In this document: positions 8,677 to 16,072 of the stretch, piece by piece | Layout: the number at the start of each line of letters is the position of its first letter | How positions within the stretch are numbered: the stretch's first letter is position 1 | Origin: Bacillota bacterium | Lineage (GTDB): Bacteria; Bacillota; SHA-98; UBA4971 | Length of the DNA: 64,000 nucleotides | Direction of reading: 5' to 3' | NCBI GenBank assembly: GCA_030024085.1 | Contig: JASEJE010000004.1 | Coordinates: 62,001-126,000 of the forward strand | Program-made: the position numbers and the translations under genes | Notes under the pieces: model-generated | What the model saw: only the letters and a program-made list of their open reading frames with translations | Told to the model about the DNA's origin: nothing | The model's database searches: none

Positions 8677-9177
8677 ATGAGGAAGCATGGTGAGGACGGG
8701 TTGAGAAACGAAGACACGCTGAGAAAGAGGGTCCTCTTTCTGTGCACGGGCAACTCATGCCGCAGCCAGATGGCCGAGGGCTTCGTCCGCGCTCTGGGCG
8801 GCGAGAGCTGGGAGGCGCATAGCGCGGGGCTCGATCCCCAGGGCGTCAATCCCTACGCCATAAAGGTGATGTCTGAGATCGGCATCGACATATCTGGCGC
8901 AAAATCCAAGCCGATAGACCCCACGATTCTCGAACAGGTCGATCTCGTGGTGACTCTGTGTGGTAGCGCGGATGAGAAATGCCCCGCGGTTCCGGCGCGC
9001 GTAAAGCGGGAGCACTGGCCCCTCGAAGATCCAGCGCGGGCGGTCGGCTCAGCAGAAGAGGTCCTCCAGGTCTTCAGGCGCGTGCGCGATGAAATCCGGA
9101 CGCGTGTGGAGGCGCTGCTCGAACATGATCAGTGGGGGTGCGCAGATTCTCTCGACTTTGGGAGAGGTTGCCGGTGA
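8677..9177 (+). CDS. arsC: Arsenate reductase, thioredoxin-coupled, low-molecular-weight phosphatase fold
   Basis: A 166-residue ArsC of the Staphylococcus/Bacillus type that reduces arsenate to arsenite with thioredoxin. The P-loop CX5R is LCTGNSCRSQMAEG (Cys23 to Arg29), and the redox pair Cys95 and Cys102 lies in VTLCGSADEKCPAVP, followed by KREHWPLEDPA. All catalytic cysteines are present. TTG 8700, behind GGTGAGG, is an alternative start. The last 16 residues (DQWGCADSLDFGRGCR) and the stop lie in a copy of dispersed repeat R2, so the original C-terminus seems replaced. Next to pst genes it fits detoxifying arsenate that enters through phosphate uptake. Confidence 0.9.
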   Translation: MRKHGEDGLRNEDTLRKRVLFLCTGNSCRSQMAEGFVRALGGESWEAHSAGLDPQGVNPYAIKVMSEIGIDISGAKSKPIDPTILEQVDLVVTLCGSADEKCPAVPARVKREHWPLEDPARAVGSAEEVLQVFRRVRDEIRTRVEALLEHDQWGCADSLDFGRGCR

Positions 9178-9256
9178 CTCAAAGAAAGAGTGCAACACCG
9201 GCAACCTCGCACCCGTCGGAAAACCAGGAGGGATTAACGAACCCTCACTAATTCGC
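9126..9256 (-). repeat. Dispersed repeat R2, copy A
   Basis: Read on the minus strand this matches the copies at 32797 and 41897: a GTGAGGGTTCGTTA edge, CCTCCTGGTTTTCC, GGTTGCCGGTGTTGCACTC, then CACCGGCAACC and CTCTCCCAAAGTCGAGAG. It contains the inverted pair GGTTGCCGGTG/CACCGGCAACC. It overlaps the last codons of arsC. Confidence 0.75.
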
Positions 9257-9534
9257 CGCCTGGAACACGGTGTTCGCCGCAGTGAGTGAATGCGCGAATG
9301 AGTGAGTCCGTGAGTGAGTGAGTGAGTGAGTGAGTGAATGAGCGAGTGAGCGACCGAGCGGCGAGTGGCGTCGCGTCCGCCGCCATGCACTGCGCACGCT
9401 GGCGGCGACACTGCTCGAACGGGCATTCAGGCTTGAGGACTCCGCGCCATATAGCCCTCATGCGCATATTGCAGCAGGATATGGTTACTCTATGGTTAGC
9501 ATCAAGCCAATCTCAGCGCAGGGGGTGAAAGTGA
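9257..9534. repeat. GTGA tetranucleotide microsatellite and flanks
   Basis: A run of GAGT/GTGA units at about 9310-9350, with imperfect copies from 9281. The rest, up to the ribosome binding site GGGGGTGA before the next gene, shows no gene-like frame. Confidence 0.7.
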
Positions 9535-9870
9535 GTGGGCGACTGGCTGCGCCACATCGTAAGGTTTGTTGTGTCGGCTCTGGTGCTCATGTTCATCGGG
9601 CTCATAGTGCCTGGCTTCAGCACGCTGAGCTTCGTAAATGCCCTGATCGCAGCCGCGGTCATAACGGGCCTCGGATACATCATCGAGGCTGCCGTTGGAA
9701 GAAGCGTTTCTCCGTTCGGTCGCGGGGTTGTCGGGTTCCTGGTGTCCGCCGCGGTCATCTACGTTTCCCAGTACGTTGTCCCGGCGATGCGCGTCACGGT
9801 CCTTGGGGCCTTGATAGCTGCGTTCATCATCGGGCTCGTGGACACGTTCATCCCGACCACCTTGAGATAA
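9535..9870 (+). CDS. Phage holin family / YvlD-like four-helix membrane protein
   Basis: A 111-residue, very hydrophobic protein with four predicted membrane segments (about residues 8-27, 33-52, 62-82, 88-108). It begins MGDWLRHIVRFVVSALVLMF and contains VPGFSTLSFVNALIAAAVI, the pattern of the PF04020 family (YvlD and relatives). These proteins are linked to envelope stress but lack a clear biochemical role; the holin name is historical. GTG 9535 follows GGGGGTGA. No phage genes are nearby. Confidence 0.75.
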   Translation: MGDWLRHIVRFVVSALVLMFIGLIVPGFSTLSFVNALIAAAVITGLGYIIEAAVGRSVSPFGRGVVGFLVSAAVIYVSQYVVPAMRVTVLGALIAAFIIGLVDTFIPTTLR

Positions 9871-10259
9871 GCCAATTCGGAGCCGCCACATTCCGCGTCA
9901 CACAGTAGTTGCAGCCGGCAGCTTCGGCGCAACTTCCCCGCCCGCCAAGGACGGGGATTTTCGTTTGTGCAGTCCCGTGTCCGGGGACTGGGCTGCAGGT
10001 GCCGCGCCAACGGCGCCAACGCCGCCAACTGCGTCGGTGGCGCCAGCTGCGTCAACCGCGCCGGCTGCGCCGGCTACGCCGGACGCAGGGGGTGCAGCGG
10101 GCGCAGCGGATACAGCGGATACAGCGGATGGGCCGGCCATACCGGCCACAGCAGCCGCGCCGGCCATGCGGGTCGCGACAGCTGCAGTCGGGGGACGGGA
10201 GGATATCCGGGCACCGCTGACGAAACACCATAACAAGAAGAGACCAGGGGGGAACAGGT
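9871..10259. other. Low-complexity intergenic region before mscS
   Basis: After a terminator-like hairpin, bases 10000-10180 are short GC-rich repeats (GCCAACGGC, GGATACAGC and similar). In different frames these read as Ala/Pro/Thr-rich or Gly-X-X collagen-like peptides. No frame has a convincing start or homologue, so it is left as repetitive spacer. The mscS ribosome binding site AGGGGGGA is at its right end. Confidence 0.6.
9936..9965 (+). terminator. Possible Rho-independent terminator after the YvlD-like gene
   Basis: CCCCG (9936-9940) and CGGGG (9952-9956) can form a short stem with an 11-base loop, followed by ATTTTCGTTT. The stem is only 5 bp, so the call is tentative. Confidence 0.4.
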
Positions 10260-11153
10260 GTGGGGGGCGTGCTCGATACCATCGCCGCGACGTTTTCGGG
10301 CGATGTGCCGCTTGACAGGCTCATCGACCTGGCGCTTGGCGCCGGGGGCACCATCGTTCACATTTTCATCACGCTCGTGGTGGCCTTCCTTCTTGTAAAG
10401 GCCGGCAACGCGCTGATCGACAGGCTCATAGTACAGCGGGCCATCGAAGACCGCAGGTTCATGGACGACCGGAAGGCGAGGACCCTCCGCTCGCTTCTGA
10501 AGAGCCTGATGCGGTACGCCATATACGTATTCGCGGGCATCTCGATCCTCAGCGAACTCGGGGTGGATACCACGGGCCTCCTCGCCGGGGCAGGGCTTGC
10601 GGGCATAGCCATCGGCTTCGGCGCGCAGAATCTCGTCCGCGACGTAATCAACGGGTTTTTCATCCTCTTTGAGGACCAGTTCGCCGTGGGGGACTACGTC
10701 ACAGTCGGCGACGCGGAGGGGATCGTGGAATCCATAGGGCTTCGCACTACGAGCGTACGGGCTTTCAGCGGGGAACTCCACATCGTCCCCAACGGGCAGA
10801 TATCGAAGGTCACGAACCACATGGGCAGCGCGATGCGGGTCATGTTCAGCGTGACGGTGGACTACCGCACCGACATCGACCGGGCAATGGAGGTGCTCGC
10901 CCGCGACTTCGAGCGGGCGAAGCAGGAGATCCCTGACATCGTGGACGGCCCCACGGTGCTCGGCGTGAACGCCCTGGGGGAGTCCGGCGTCGACCTGCTC
11001 ATCATCGCCAAAGCCAAACCCATGGAGCAGTGGCACGTCGAGCGCGACCTCAAGAAGCGCATAAAAGAGGTCTTCGACCGCGAAGGCATCGTAATTCCAT
11101 ACCCGCACATGGAAGTCCTGCTGGGGAAGGCCGAGAAGCCGCCCGAGGCCTGA
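10260..11153 (+). CDS. mscS: Small-conductance mechanosensitive channel, MscS family
   Basis: A 297-residue MscS-type channel that opens on membrane tension to release solutes. An N-terminal helix (about 25-47) and two further helices lead to the pore-lining segment GLLAGAGLAGIAIGFGAQ and the family signature NGFFILFEDQFAVGDYVTVG. The cytoplasmic beta domain (FSGELHIVPNGQISKVTN) and C-terminal alpha/beta domain follow. Start GTG 10260 has AGGGGGGA upstream. In Bacilli an mscS gene often precedes DUF951 and ychF, as here. Confidence 0.93.
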   Translation: MGGVLDTIAATFSGDVPLDRLIDLALGAGGTIVHIFITLVVAFLLVKAGNALIDRLIVQRAIEDRRFMDDRKARTLRSLLKSLMRYAIYVFAGISILSELGVDTTGLLAGAGLAGIAIGFGAQNLVRDVINGFFILFEDQFAVGDYVTVGDAEGIVESIGLRTTSVRAFSGELHIVPNGQISKVTNHMGSAMRVMFSVTVDYRTDIDRAMEVLARDFERAKQEIPDIVDGPTVLGVNALGESGVDLLIIAKAKPMEQWHVERDLKKRIKEVFDREGIVIPYPHMEVLLGKAEKPPEA

Positions 11154-11385
11154 GTACTGACTCGCTGGTCTACGCCAGTTTGTCTGCGGGAGTGCGGTGG
11201 ACGTGCTTGCACTCACACCGATGACGCGCTGGTAAAGCGGGAATGTAGAAGTGCTGCCGACTCTCGGAGTGCAGGGGTTCCGGAGGACCGCGCGATGGGG
11301 CTTTCGACCCCCGAGGAGGGCGGACAATCGCGGCCCCGTAGCGTACGCAGCCTTGTGGGAGCGGATGAGGACGGACGGGGGAGGC
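11154..11385. other. mscS-DUF951 intergenic spacer
   Basis: About 230 bases. No gene, clear promoter or terminator was recognised. A frame opening at 11251 runs into the DUF951 gene but its upstream part has no family similarity. Confidence 0.5.
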
Positions 11386-11598
11386 ATGCGGTCCTTGAAG
11401 TTCTACCTTGGAGACGTGGTCCGGCTAAAGAAGCAGCATCCATGCGGTTCCTACGAATGGGAGGTCATGCGTGTGGGAGCGGACTTCCGCATAAAATGCG
11501 TGGGATGCGGGCGCGTGGTGATGCTGAGCCGGGCGAAGTTCGAGAAGATAGTCAAGGCGATAGTGTCACGGCCGGGAGGCGAAGGGGGCGAGGCGTGA
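11386..11598 (+). CDS. DUF951 protein (YyzM-like)
   Basis: A 70-residue protein covering DUF951: LKFYLGDVVRLKKQHPCGSY, EWEVMRVGADFRIKCVGCGR, then VVMLSRAKFEKIVK. The paired cysteines in KCVGCGR could bind metal. Family members sit next to ychF throughout Bacillota and are of unknown function. ATG 11386 matches the usual family start; ATG 11365 would add seven residues. The stop overlaps the ychF start, so the two are coupled. Confidence 0.85.
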   Translation: MRSLKFYLGDVVRLKKQHPCGSYEWEVMRVGADFRIKCVGCGRVVMLSRAKFEKIVKAIVSRPGGEGGEA

Positions 11599-12704
11599 TG
11601 GTCCGCATAGGCATAGTGGGGCTGCCCAACGCGGGTAAGTCAACGCTCTTCAACGCCCTGACCCGGGGGGCGGCGGAGGTGGCGAGCTACCCTTTCACCA
11701 CGATCGACCCTAACGTGGGGGTTGTCCCGGTGCCGGACTCGCGCCTGGACGCCATCGCCAGGATCACGAACCCCGAGAAAGTCACGCCGACGACTGTGGA
11801 GTTCGTCGATATCGCAGGCCTCGTGAGGGGAGCGAGTCGTGGAGAGGGCCTGGGGAACCGGTTTCTCGGACACATCCGCGAGGTGGATGCCGTCGTGCAC
11901 GTGGTGCGATGCTTCGAGGATCCCGATGTGCCGCACGTGGCAGGGGCGGTCGACCCCGTGAGCGATGTGGAGACCGTGGAGCTGGAACTCATCCTGGCCG
12001 ACATCGAGACCGTGGAGAGGCGTCAGGAGAAGGCGGCCAGGATGCAGAAAGGCGGCAACAAGAAGTATGAAGAAGAGGCTGCCCTGCTGGACAGCCTGAA
12101 GAAAGAACTCGAGCGCGGCGTTCCGGCGAGGCTCGCCCTCGAGTCCCCCGAGGCGATGGCGAGCGTCTCGGATCTCTTCCTCCTCACGATGAAACCAGTC
12201 ATCTATGTTGCCAACACCGGTGAGGATGATCCCCGGGACGGCGCCGGCCGGGTGCGGGCTCTCGCAGAGTGGGCCGCGGGCCGGGCCGACCACGCCCCAG
12301 TGGTTGCGGTATCGGCGAGAATCGAATCCGAGCTTCGCGAACTCGACCGGGATGAAGCAATGGAATACCTTCGCGAGCTCGGGATGGAGTCGTCGGGGCT
12401 CGACAGGGTCGTTCTCGCGGCGTATCGCGCCCTTGACCTCATAACGTTCTACACCACGAAAGGGCCTGAGACCAGGGCATGGACCCTCCGTCGGGGCGGG
12501 ACGGCCTACGACGCCGCAGGGCGAATCCACACTGACATCCAGCGGGGCTTCATCAGGGCGGAGGTGCTCTCCTGCGACGACCTGGTGGCGATGGGTTCTT
12601 TCGCGGAGGCCAGGGAAAAGGGGATCCTGAGGCTTGAAGGCCGCGACTACGTCGTCCGGGACGGCGACATCGTTCTCTTCCGCTTCAGTGAGCCGTCTCG
12701 CTGA
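11598..12704 (+). CDS. ychF: Redox-regulated ATPase YchF (Obg-like)
   Basis: A 368-residue Obg-family P-loop nucleotidase that binds ATP and associates with ribosomes. The G1 motif GLPNAGKST lies at residues 8-16, switch II is [10 protein letters not shown], and a coiled-coil insertion surrounds [16 protein letters not shown]. The C-terminal TGS domain includes [16 protein letters not shown] and ends [13 protein letters not shown] 11598 overlaps the DUF951 stop. Synteny with rpsF is conserved in Bacillota. Confidence 0.96.
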   Translation: MVRIGIVGLPNAGKSTLFNALTRGAAEVASYPFTTIDPNVGVVPVPDSRLDAIARITNPEKVTPTTVEFVDIAGLVRGASRGEGLGNRFLGHIREVDAVVHVVRCFEDPDVPHVAGAVDPVSDVETVELELILADIETVERRQEKAARMQKGGNKKYEEEAALLDSLKKELERGVPARLALESPEAMASVSDLFLLTMKPVIYVANTGEDDPRDGAGRVRALAEWAAGRADHAPVVAVSARIESELRELDRDEAMEYLRELGMESSGLDRVVLAAYRALDLITFYTTKGPETRAWTLRRGGTAYDAAGRIHTDIQRGFIRAEVLSCDDLVAMGSFAEAREKGILRLEGRDYVVRDGDIVLFRFSEPSR

Positions 12705-12748
12705 GTGCGGGTCCAGGACTCCCCGCCACGGATCACCCGTTTGTGTGA

Positions 12749-12777
12749 TTGCCCCTTGCGATTGCCGATGTTATAAT
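12749..12777 (+). promoter_or_regulatory. Promoter of the rpsF-ssb-rpsR operon
   Basis: TTGCCC (12749-12754), 17 bases, then a perfect TATAAT (12772-12777). The transcript would start about 80 bases before rpsF. Good sigma-A-type spacing just upstream of a ribosomal protein gene. Confidence 0.75.
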
Positions 12778-12865
12778 AGGGACGGCGATTGTCCAGGAAG
12801 CGCCAGAGCGTCATCCCTGCTCCACGCGGCGCGTGGAGCCATACGTCCAGAGGGAGGTGAACGAG

Positions 12866-13153
12866 ATGCGCGATTATGAGGCCATGTTCATCATCAAGCC
12901 TGACCTGGAGGAGGAAGCCGTCAACGCCACGGTTGCGAAGTTCCAGGACCTCGTGACAAACGGCGGTGGAACGGTGAACAAACTAGACAGGTGGGGCAAA
13001 CGGCGCCTCGCATACGAGATCGCGGGCTACACGGAGGGTCTGTACGTGGTAATGGATTTCTCCGCGGAGTCCGGCGCCGCTCGAGAGCTTGAACGGGTTT
13101 TCCGCATCACAGATGAGGTCATAAGACACCTCATCGTGCGAAAGGGCGATTAG
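12866..13153 (+). CDS. rpsF: 30S ribosomal protein S6
   Basis: A 95-residue S6, which binds 16S rRNA with S18 in the platform of the small subunit. It begins MRDYEAMFIIKPDLEEE and contains LDRWGKRRLAYEI and GLYVVMDF, all typical. A strong GGGAGGTGA site sets the ATG at 12866, excluding the longer in-frame extension from 12749. It heads the conserved rpsF-ssb-rpsR operon. Confidence 0.97.
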   Translation: MRDYEAMFIIKPDLEEEAVNATVAKFQDLVTNGGGTVNKLDRWGKRRLAYEIAGYTEGLYVVMDFSAESGAARELERVFRITDEVIRHLIVRKGD

Positions 13154-13160
13154 CGAAGAT

Positions 13161-13177
13161 CCCGGGCGCTACCCGGG
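13161..13177 (+). other. Hairpin between rpsF and ssb
   Basis: CCCGGG, a 5-base loop CGCTA, then CCCGGG. A small strong stem just before the ssb ribosome binding site. It may affect ssb translation; no T-run, so it is not a typical terminator. Confidence 0.4.
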
Positions 13178-13195
13178 GCAAGGTGGTGTGCGACG

Positions 13196-13600
13196 GTGAA
13201 CAAAGTCCTTCTCGTGGGCAGGCTGGCGCAGCAACCGGAGTTGCGGTACACTCAGAACGGGGTTGCCGTCGCCAGGTTCACGGTGGCCGTAAACCGCCCG
13301 TTCACCAATCAGCAAGGGGAGCGAGAAGCCGATTTCATAGACGTCGTGGTCTGGCGTGCCCAGGCGGAGAACTGCGCCAACTACCTCGCCAAGGGTAGGC
13401 TGGTCGGCGTTGAGGGGCGGCTTCAGATTCGGTCGTTCGAGACTAGCGAGGGCCAGAAACGGCGCGTCGCCGAGGTCGTCGCCGATAGGGTGGAGTTTCT
13501 CGACCGGGGCAAGGAAGGCGGTCCGGGCGGCGGCCAGGAGGCTCCCGGGCATGACCTGCCTGATGAGACAGGCGGCTCCGGTGATGGCGTGCCGTTCTGA
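13196..13600 (+). CDS. ssb: Single-stranded DNA-binding protein
   Basis: A 134-residue SSB with an N-terminal OB fold ([19 protein letters not shown], then [14 protein letters not shown] and ADFIDVVVW). It has a short Gly/Asp-rich linker and the acidic C-terminal tip GDGVPF, which recruits replication partners. The tip departs slightly from the usual DDDIPF. It protects single-stranded DNA at forks. Start GTG 13196. Located between rpsF and rpsR as in most Bacillota. Confidence 0.95.
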   Translation: MNKVLLVGRLAQQPELRYTQNGVAVARFTVAVNRPFTNQQGEREADFIDVVVWRAQAENCANYLAKGRLVGVEGRLQIRSFETSEGQKRRVAEVVADRVEFLDRGKEGGPGGGQEAPGHDLPDETGGSGDGVPF

Positions 13601-13758
13601 TTCCCACGTGCGCCCTGTGCGCCCTGTTCGAAGTGTGCACCGCCATGGGTTGAGTTCCTGCTTGCTGAGGGCCTGGAAAGCACACCTGTCTGGCGAGCCA
13701 GGCTGTGCATGCCGGTCGGGTAGCGCTGTGCGCGAGAAAAGCTTTAGGAGGGACGAAT

Positions 13759-13992
13759 GTGAGACGCGAAAAGGGGCGTAAGTCGCGCAAGCGCGTATGC
13801 AGCTTCTGCGTGGATAAGATAGACGCCGTGGACTACAAGGATGTGGCACGGCTGCGCAGGTTCGTCACGGAGAGAGGCAAGATCATTCCTCGCCGAATCT
13901 CGGGGAACTGCGCGAGGCACCAGCGTCAGGTTACTGCTGCCATCAAGAGAGCCCGTCTCGTGGCGCTCCTACCATTCAGTGCGGAGCAGTAG
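13759..13992 (+). CDS. rpsR: 30S ribosomal protein S18
   Basis: A 77-residue S18 of the cysteine-containing, presumably zinc-binding form: RVCSFCVDK with a CXXC pair and a further Cys in GNCARHQ. The core [20 protein letters not shown] matches the family. GTG 13759 follows TAGGAGGG at a good distance, and the longer frame from 13705 has no such site. A strong terminator follows. The C+ form suggests the cell may keep a zinc-free paralogue under Zur control elsewhere, which is inference. Confidence 0.96.
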   Translation: MRREKGRKSRKRVCSFCVDKIDAVDYKDVARLRRFVTERGKIIPRRISGNCARHQRQVTAAIKRARLVALLPFSAEQ

Positions 13993-14299
13993 CGGCGGAT
14001 TCATCCGCCATGCTTGAGTTGGGCGGGGTTGAAGGAGACTCCTGCTTTCTCGGTGGAGTGGATAGGAGGGGGGAAACCCCCTCCTGCTTTTGGGGTGGTC
14101 GGCTGCTGCGGACGACCGGCCGCTGCGGACGATCAGTTGTCCAGGAGATCCACTCTCCGTCGCGGAATCAACCGTCGCAGCTTCACTGCCAGTCGTGGCA
14201 GCAATTGTTTGGTTTCCCCGTGAAGGAGAACCGCGCAAAACTGGAGAATAGATGTGTGACCGCTGCGGATGCATCGAGCAGAGGGGGGCTGGAGAGCGT
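13993..14299. other. Intergenic region after rpsR
   Basis: Holds a small palindrome GGCGGATTCATCCGCC (13993-14008) and the terminator at 14064-14091. The remaining 200 bases show no gene; a short frame opening at 14252 joins the following gene and may be its true start. Confidence 0.55.
14064..14091 (+). terminator. Rho-independent terminator of the rpsF operon
   Basis: AGGAGGGGG, a GAAA tetraloop, CCCCCTCCT, then GCTTTT. A perfect 9-bp stem with a stable tetraloop and a short T-run. Confidence 0.8.
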
Positions 14300-14647
14300 A
14301 TGGGTGTTGTGGAAGGCGCCGGGGCAAAGGAACGAGAGACCATCTCTCGGGCGGATATCGCGCGCAATCTCAAGACCATCGAGTGGCTCAAGACTGAGCT
14401 CGTGGCCAGCATCTCGTCGCTCTTCAAGGCCATGCTCAAAACGAATGACGAGGCCTGTGCAGATGCCCTTGCAAACCTAGTCATTGGGTGTTACCTTCTT
14501 GGTAAGCGCCTTGGTCTGCCCCATCCCGCGCTCGATGCGAAGATCAAGGAGAAGATCAAGGCCAACATCGAGCAGAACCATGAGATCGAGACATGGTACG
14601 GAGATTTCTCTGCTCTGAAGAGGCACCTTTCCGAGAGGAAGATGTGA
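14300..14647 (+). CDS. MazG-like family protein
   Basis: A 115-residue protein resembling the clostridial MazG-like family (PF12643). The core is ARNLKTIEWLKTELVASISS, DALANLVIGCYLLGKRLGL and EQNHEIETWYGDFSAL. It is predicted all-helical, and the acidic residues of typical MazG pyrophosphatases are only partly recognisable, so activity is uncertain. ATG 14300 has GGAG 5 bases upstream; ATG 14252, which would add 16 residues beginning MCDRCGC, also has a plausible GGAG site. In related genomes a homologue lies between rpsR and the yybS-like gene. Confidence 0.75.
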   Translation: MGVVEGAGAKERETISRADIARNLKTIEWLKTELVASISSLFKAMLKTNDEACADALANLVIGCYLLGKRLGLPHPALDAKIKEKIKANIEQNHEIETWYGDFSALKRHLSERKM

Positions 14648-14651
14648 GGGC

Positions 14652-15608
14652 ATGCCCCGTTCCATGACCACCCGCACTCTGGTGGAAAGCGCCCTTCTCG
14701 TGGCGATAGCCACCGTGTTCTGCGTCCTCGATGCATACGTCCCGGTTTTCGCCCTCGTGTACCCGCTGCCCATCGTGGTTCTCGTGGTAAGACGCGGCGT
14801 CAAGGTGGGGGCGTGGGCTACCGTGGTGACCATAGCCGCCACGAGCGCGGTCGTGGGGCCTCTTCAGGGGCTGACGGTCTTCGCCAAGGTGGGCATAATC
14901 GGCATCACGCTGGCCTGGTGCATCAGAAAGCGGTTTCCTCCCCTGCGCACGCTGGTGGTGTCCAGCGTCGCGGTGGCGGTTTCGATGGTGTTCATATTCG
15001 GGCTCGGCGCCTGGCTCGGCGGATTCAGCCTCGCGAAGCTGGAAGAGACGCTTCGCGAGAGCATGAATTCAGCAACGGCGTTCTACCGAAGCCTCGGCAT
15101 GCCCGAGGCGCGGCTCGAACAGGCAGAGGCTGAGATGGCGGCGCTTATCGAGACTGCAAAGGTGATCTTGCCGGCGTCTCTCTTCATGGCGGTTGTAGGC
15201 GTGGCAGGGGTCAACTACCTTCTCGCAAGGCTCGTCCTGGGCAAGCTGGGATACAAGATGGAGGAGATGCCGCCTTTTGCCAGGTGGAGGGTTTCGTGGC
15301 CGTTCGGCTGGGGGTATATCGCCGGGCTGGTTCTCTCCGTGGTGGGCCAGGCGAAGGGAATCCAGATCCTCTGGAAGGCAGGAGCCAACGTGATGTCGCT
15401 CTTCGGCGCTGTGTTCCTCGTTCAGGGGATAGCGCTGTGCTGGTTCTTCATGGACAGATACCGTCTGAACGTTGCGGTCAGAGTGCTCCTGGGCGTGTTT
15501 GCTCTCCTGAACCCTACCGTCCTCCAGATAGTGTCCTGGGTTGGCCTGTTCGACGCGTGGTTCGACTTTCGCAAGCTTGCTATGGAAAGCGGGGGTAAGG
15601 GCACATGA
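14652..15608 (+). CDS. YybS-like DUF2232 membrane protein
   Basis: A 318-residue protein with about eight membrane segments: an N-terminal set ([38 protein letters not shown]), a central amphipathic helix region near residues 125-160, and a C-terminal set. It matches DUF2232, the YybS family found next to rplI in Bacillota. Function is unproven; the N-terminal half looks like an ECF-transporter S component. It overlaps rplI by four bases. The gdpP gene that usually sits between yybS and rplI is absent. Confidence 0.82.
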   Translation: MPRSMTTRTLVESALLVAIATVFCVLDAYVPVFALVYPLPIVVLVVRRGVKVGAWATVVTIAATSAVVGPLQGLTVFAKVGIIGITLAWCIRKRFPPLRTLVVSSVAVAVSMVFIFGLGAWLGGFSLAKLEETLRESMNSATAFYRSLGMPEARLEQAEAEMAALIETAKVILPASLFMAVVGVAGVNYLLARLVLGKLGYKMEEMPPFARWRVSWPFGWGYIAGLVLSVVGQAKGIQILWKAGANVMSLFGAVFLVQGIALCWFFMDRYRLNVAVRVLLGVFALLNPTVLQIVSWVGLFDAWFDFRKLAMESGGKGT

Positions 15609-16072
15609 AGGTGATCCTGAAACAGGATGTCAAGGGGCTCGGACGCGAGGGTGACACCGTGAAAGTGGCCGACGGCTATGCCCGCAACTACCTCATTCCC
15701 AGGGGGCTTGCGATAGAGGCATCCGACCGGAACCTCAAGATCCTCCAGGCGGAGAAGGTCGCCATCGGGAAGAAGGCAGACAAAGAGCTTGCGCTTGCCC
15801 GAAAGCTCGCCGATGAGCTTGCGTCCGGCGGCATCACCATCCGGCGTAAGAGCGGCGAAGGCGGCCGTCTCTTCGGATCAGTTACGGGCAGGGACGTCGC
15901 AGACGCGATTAAAGAGGTTCTTGGCGTCGAGGTGGATAGAAGAAAGATAGAGCTCGGCGACCCCATCAAGGCGGTGGGGACTTACACGATCCCGATACGG
16001 CTCCATGCACAGGTGACCGCGAAGGTCGTGGTTGACGTGGAGCCACAGTCCGAGGGGGACCTGGGTGGATGA
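15605..16072 (+). CDS. rplI: 50S ribosomal protein L9
   Basis: A 155-residue L9. The N-terminal rRNA-binding domain reads [20 protein letters not shown] and [16 protein letters not shown]; the central long helix and C-terminal domain ([16 protein letters not shown]) follow. The ATG overlaps the previous stop and its own end overlaps the lonC start, so the three genes are coupled. Confidence 0.97.
   Translation: MKVILKQDVKGLGREGDTVKVADGYARNYLIPRGLAIEASDRNLKILQAEKVAIGKKADKELALARKLADELASGGITIRRKSGEGGRLFGSVTGRDVADAIKEVLGVEVDRRKIELGDPIKAVGTYTIPIRLHAQVTAKVVVDVEPQSEGDLGG

Noticed and set aside
9965-10233. Collagen-like or Ala/Pro-rich small protein before mscS
   Set aside because: Several frames look protein-like only because the DNA is a short repeat; none has a ribosome binding site and family match.
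10074-11387. Long minus-strand frame opposite mscS
   Set aside because: Antisense to a clear mscS gene; a product of G+C-rich codon bias.
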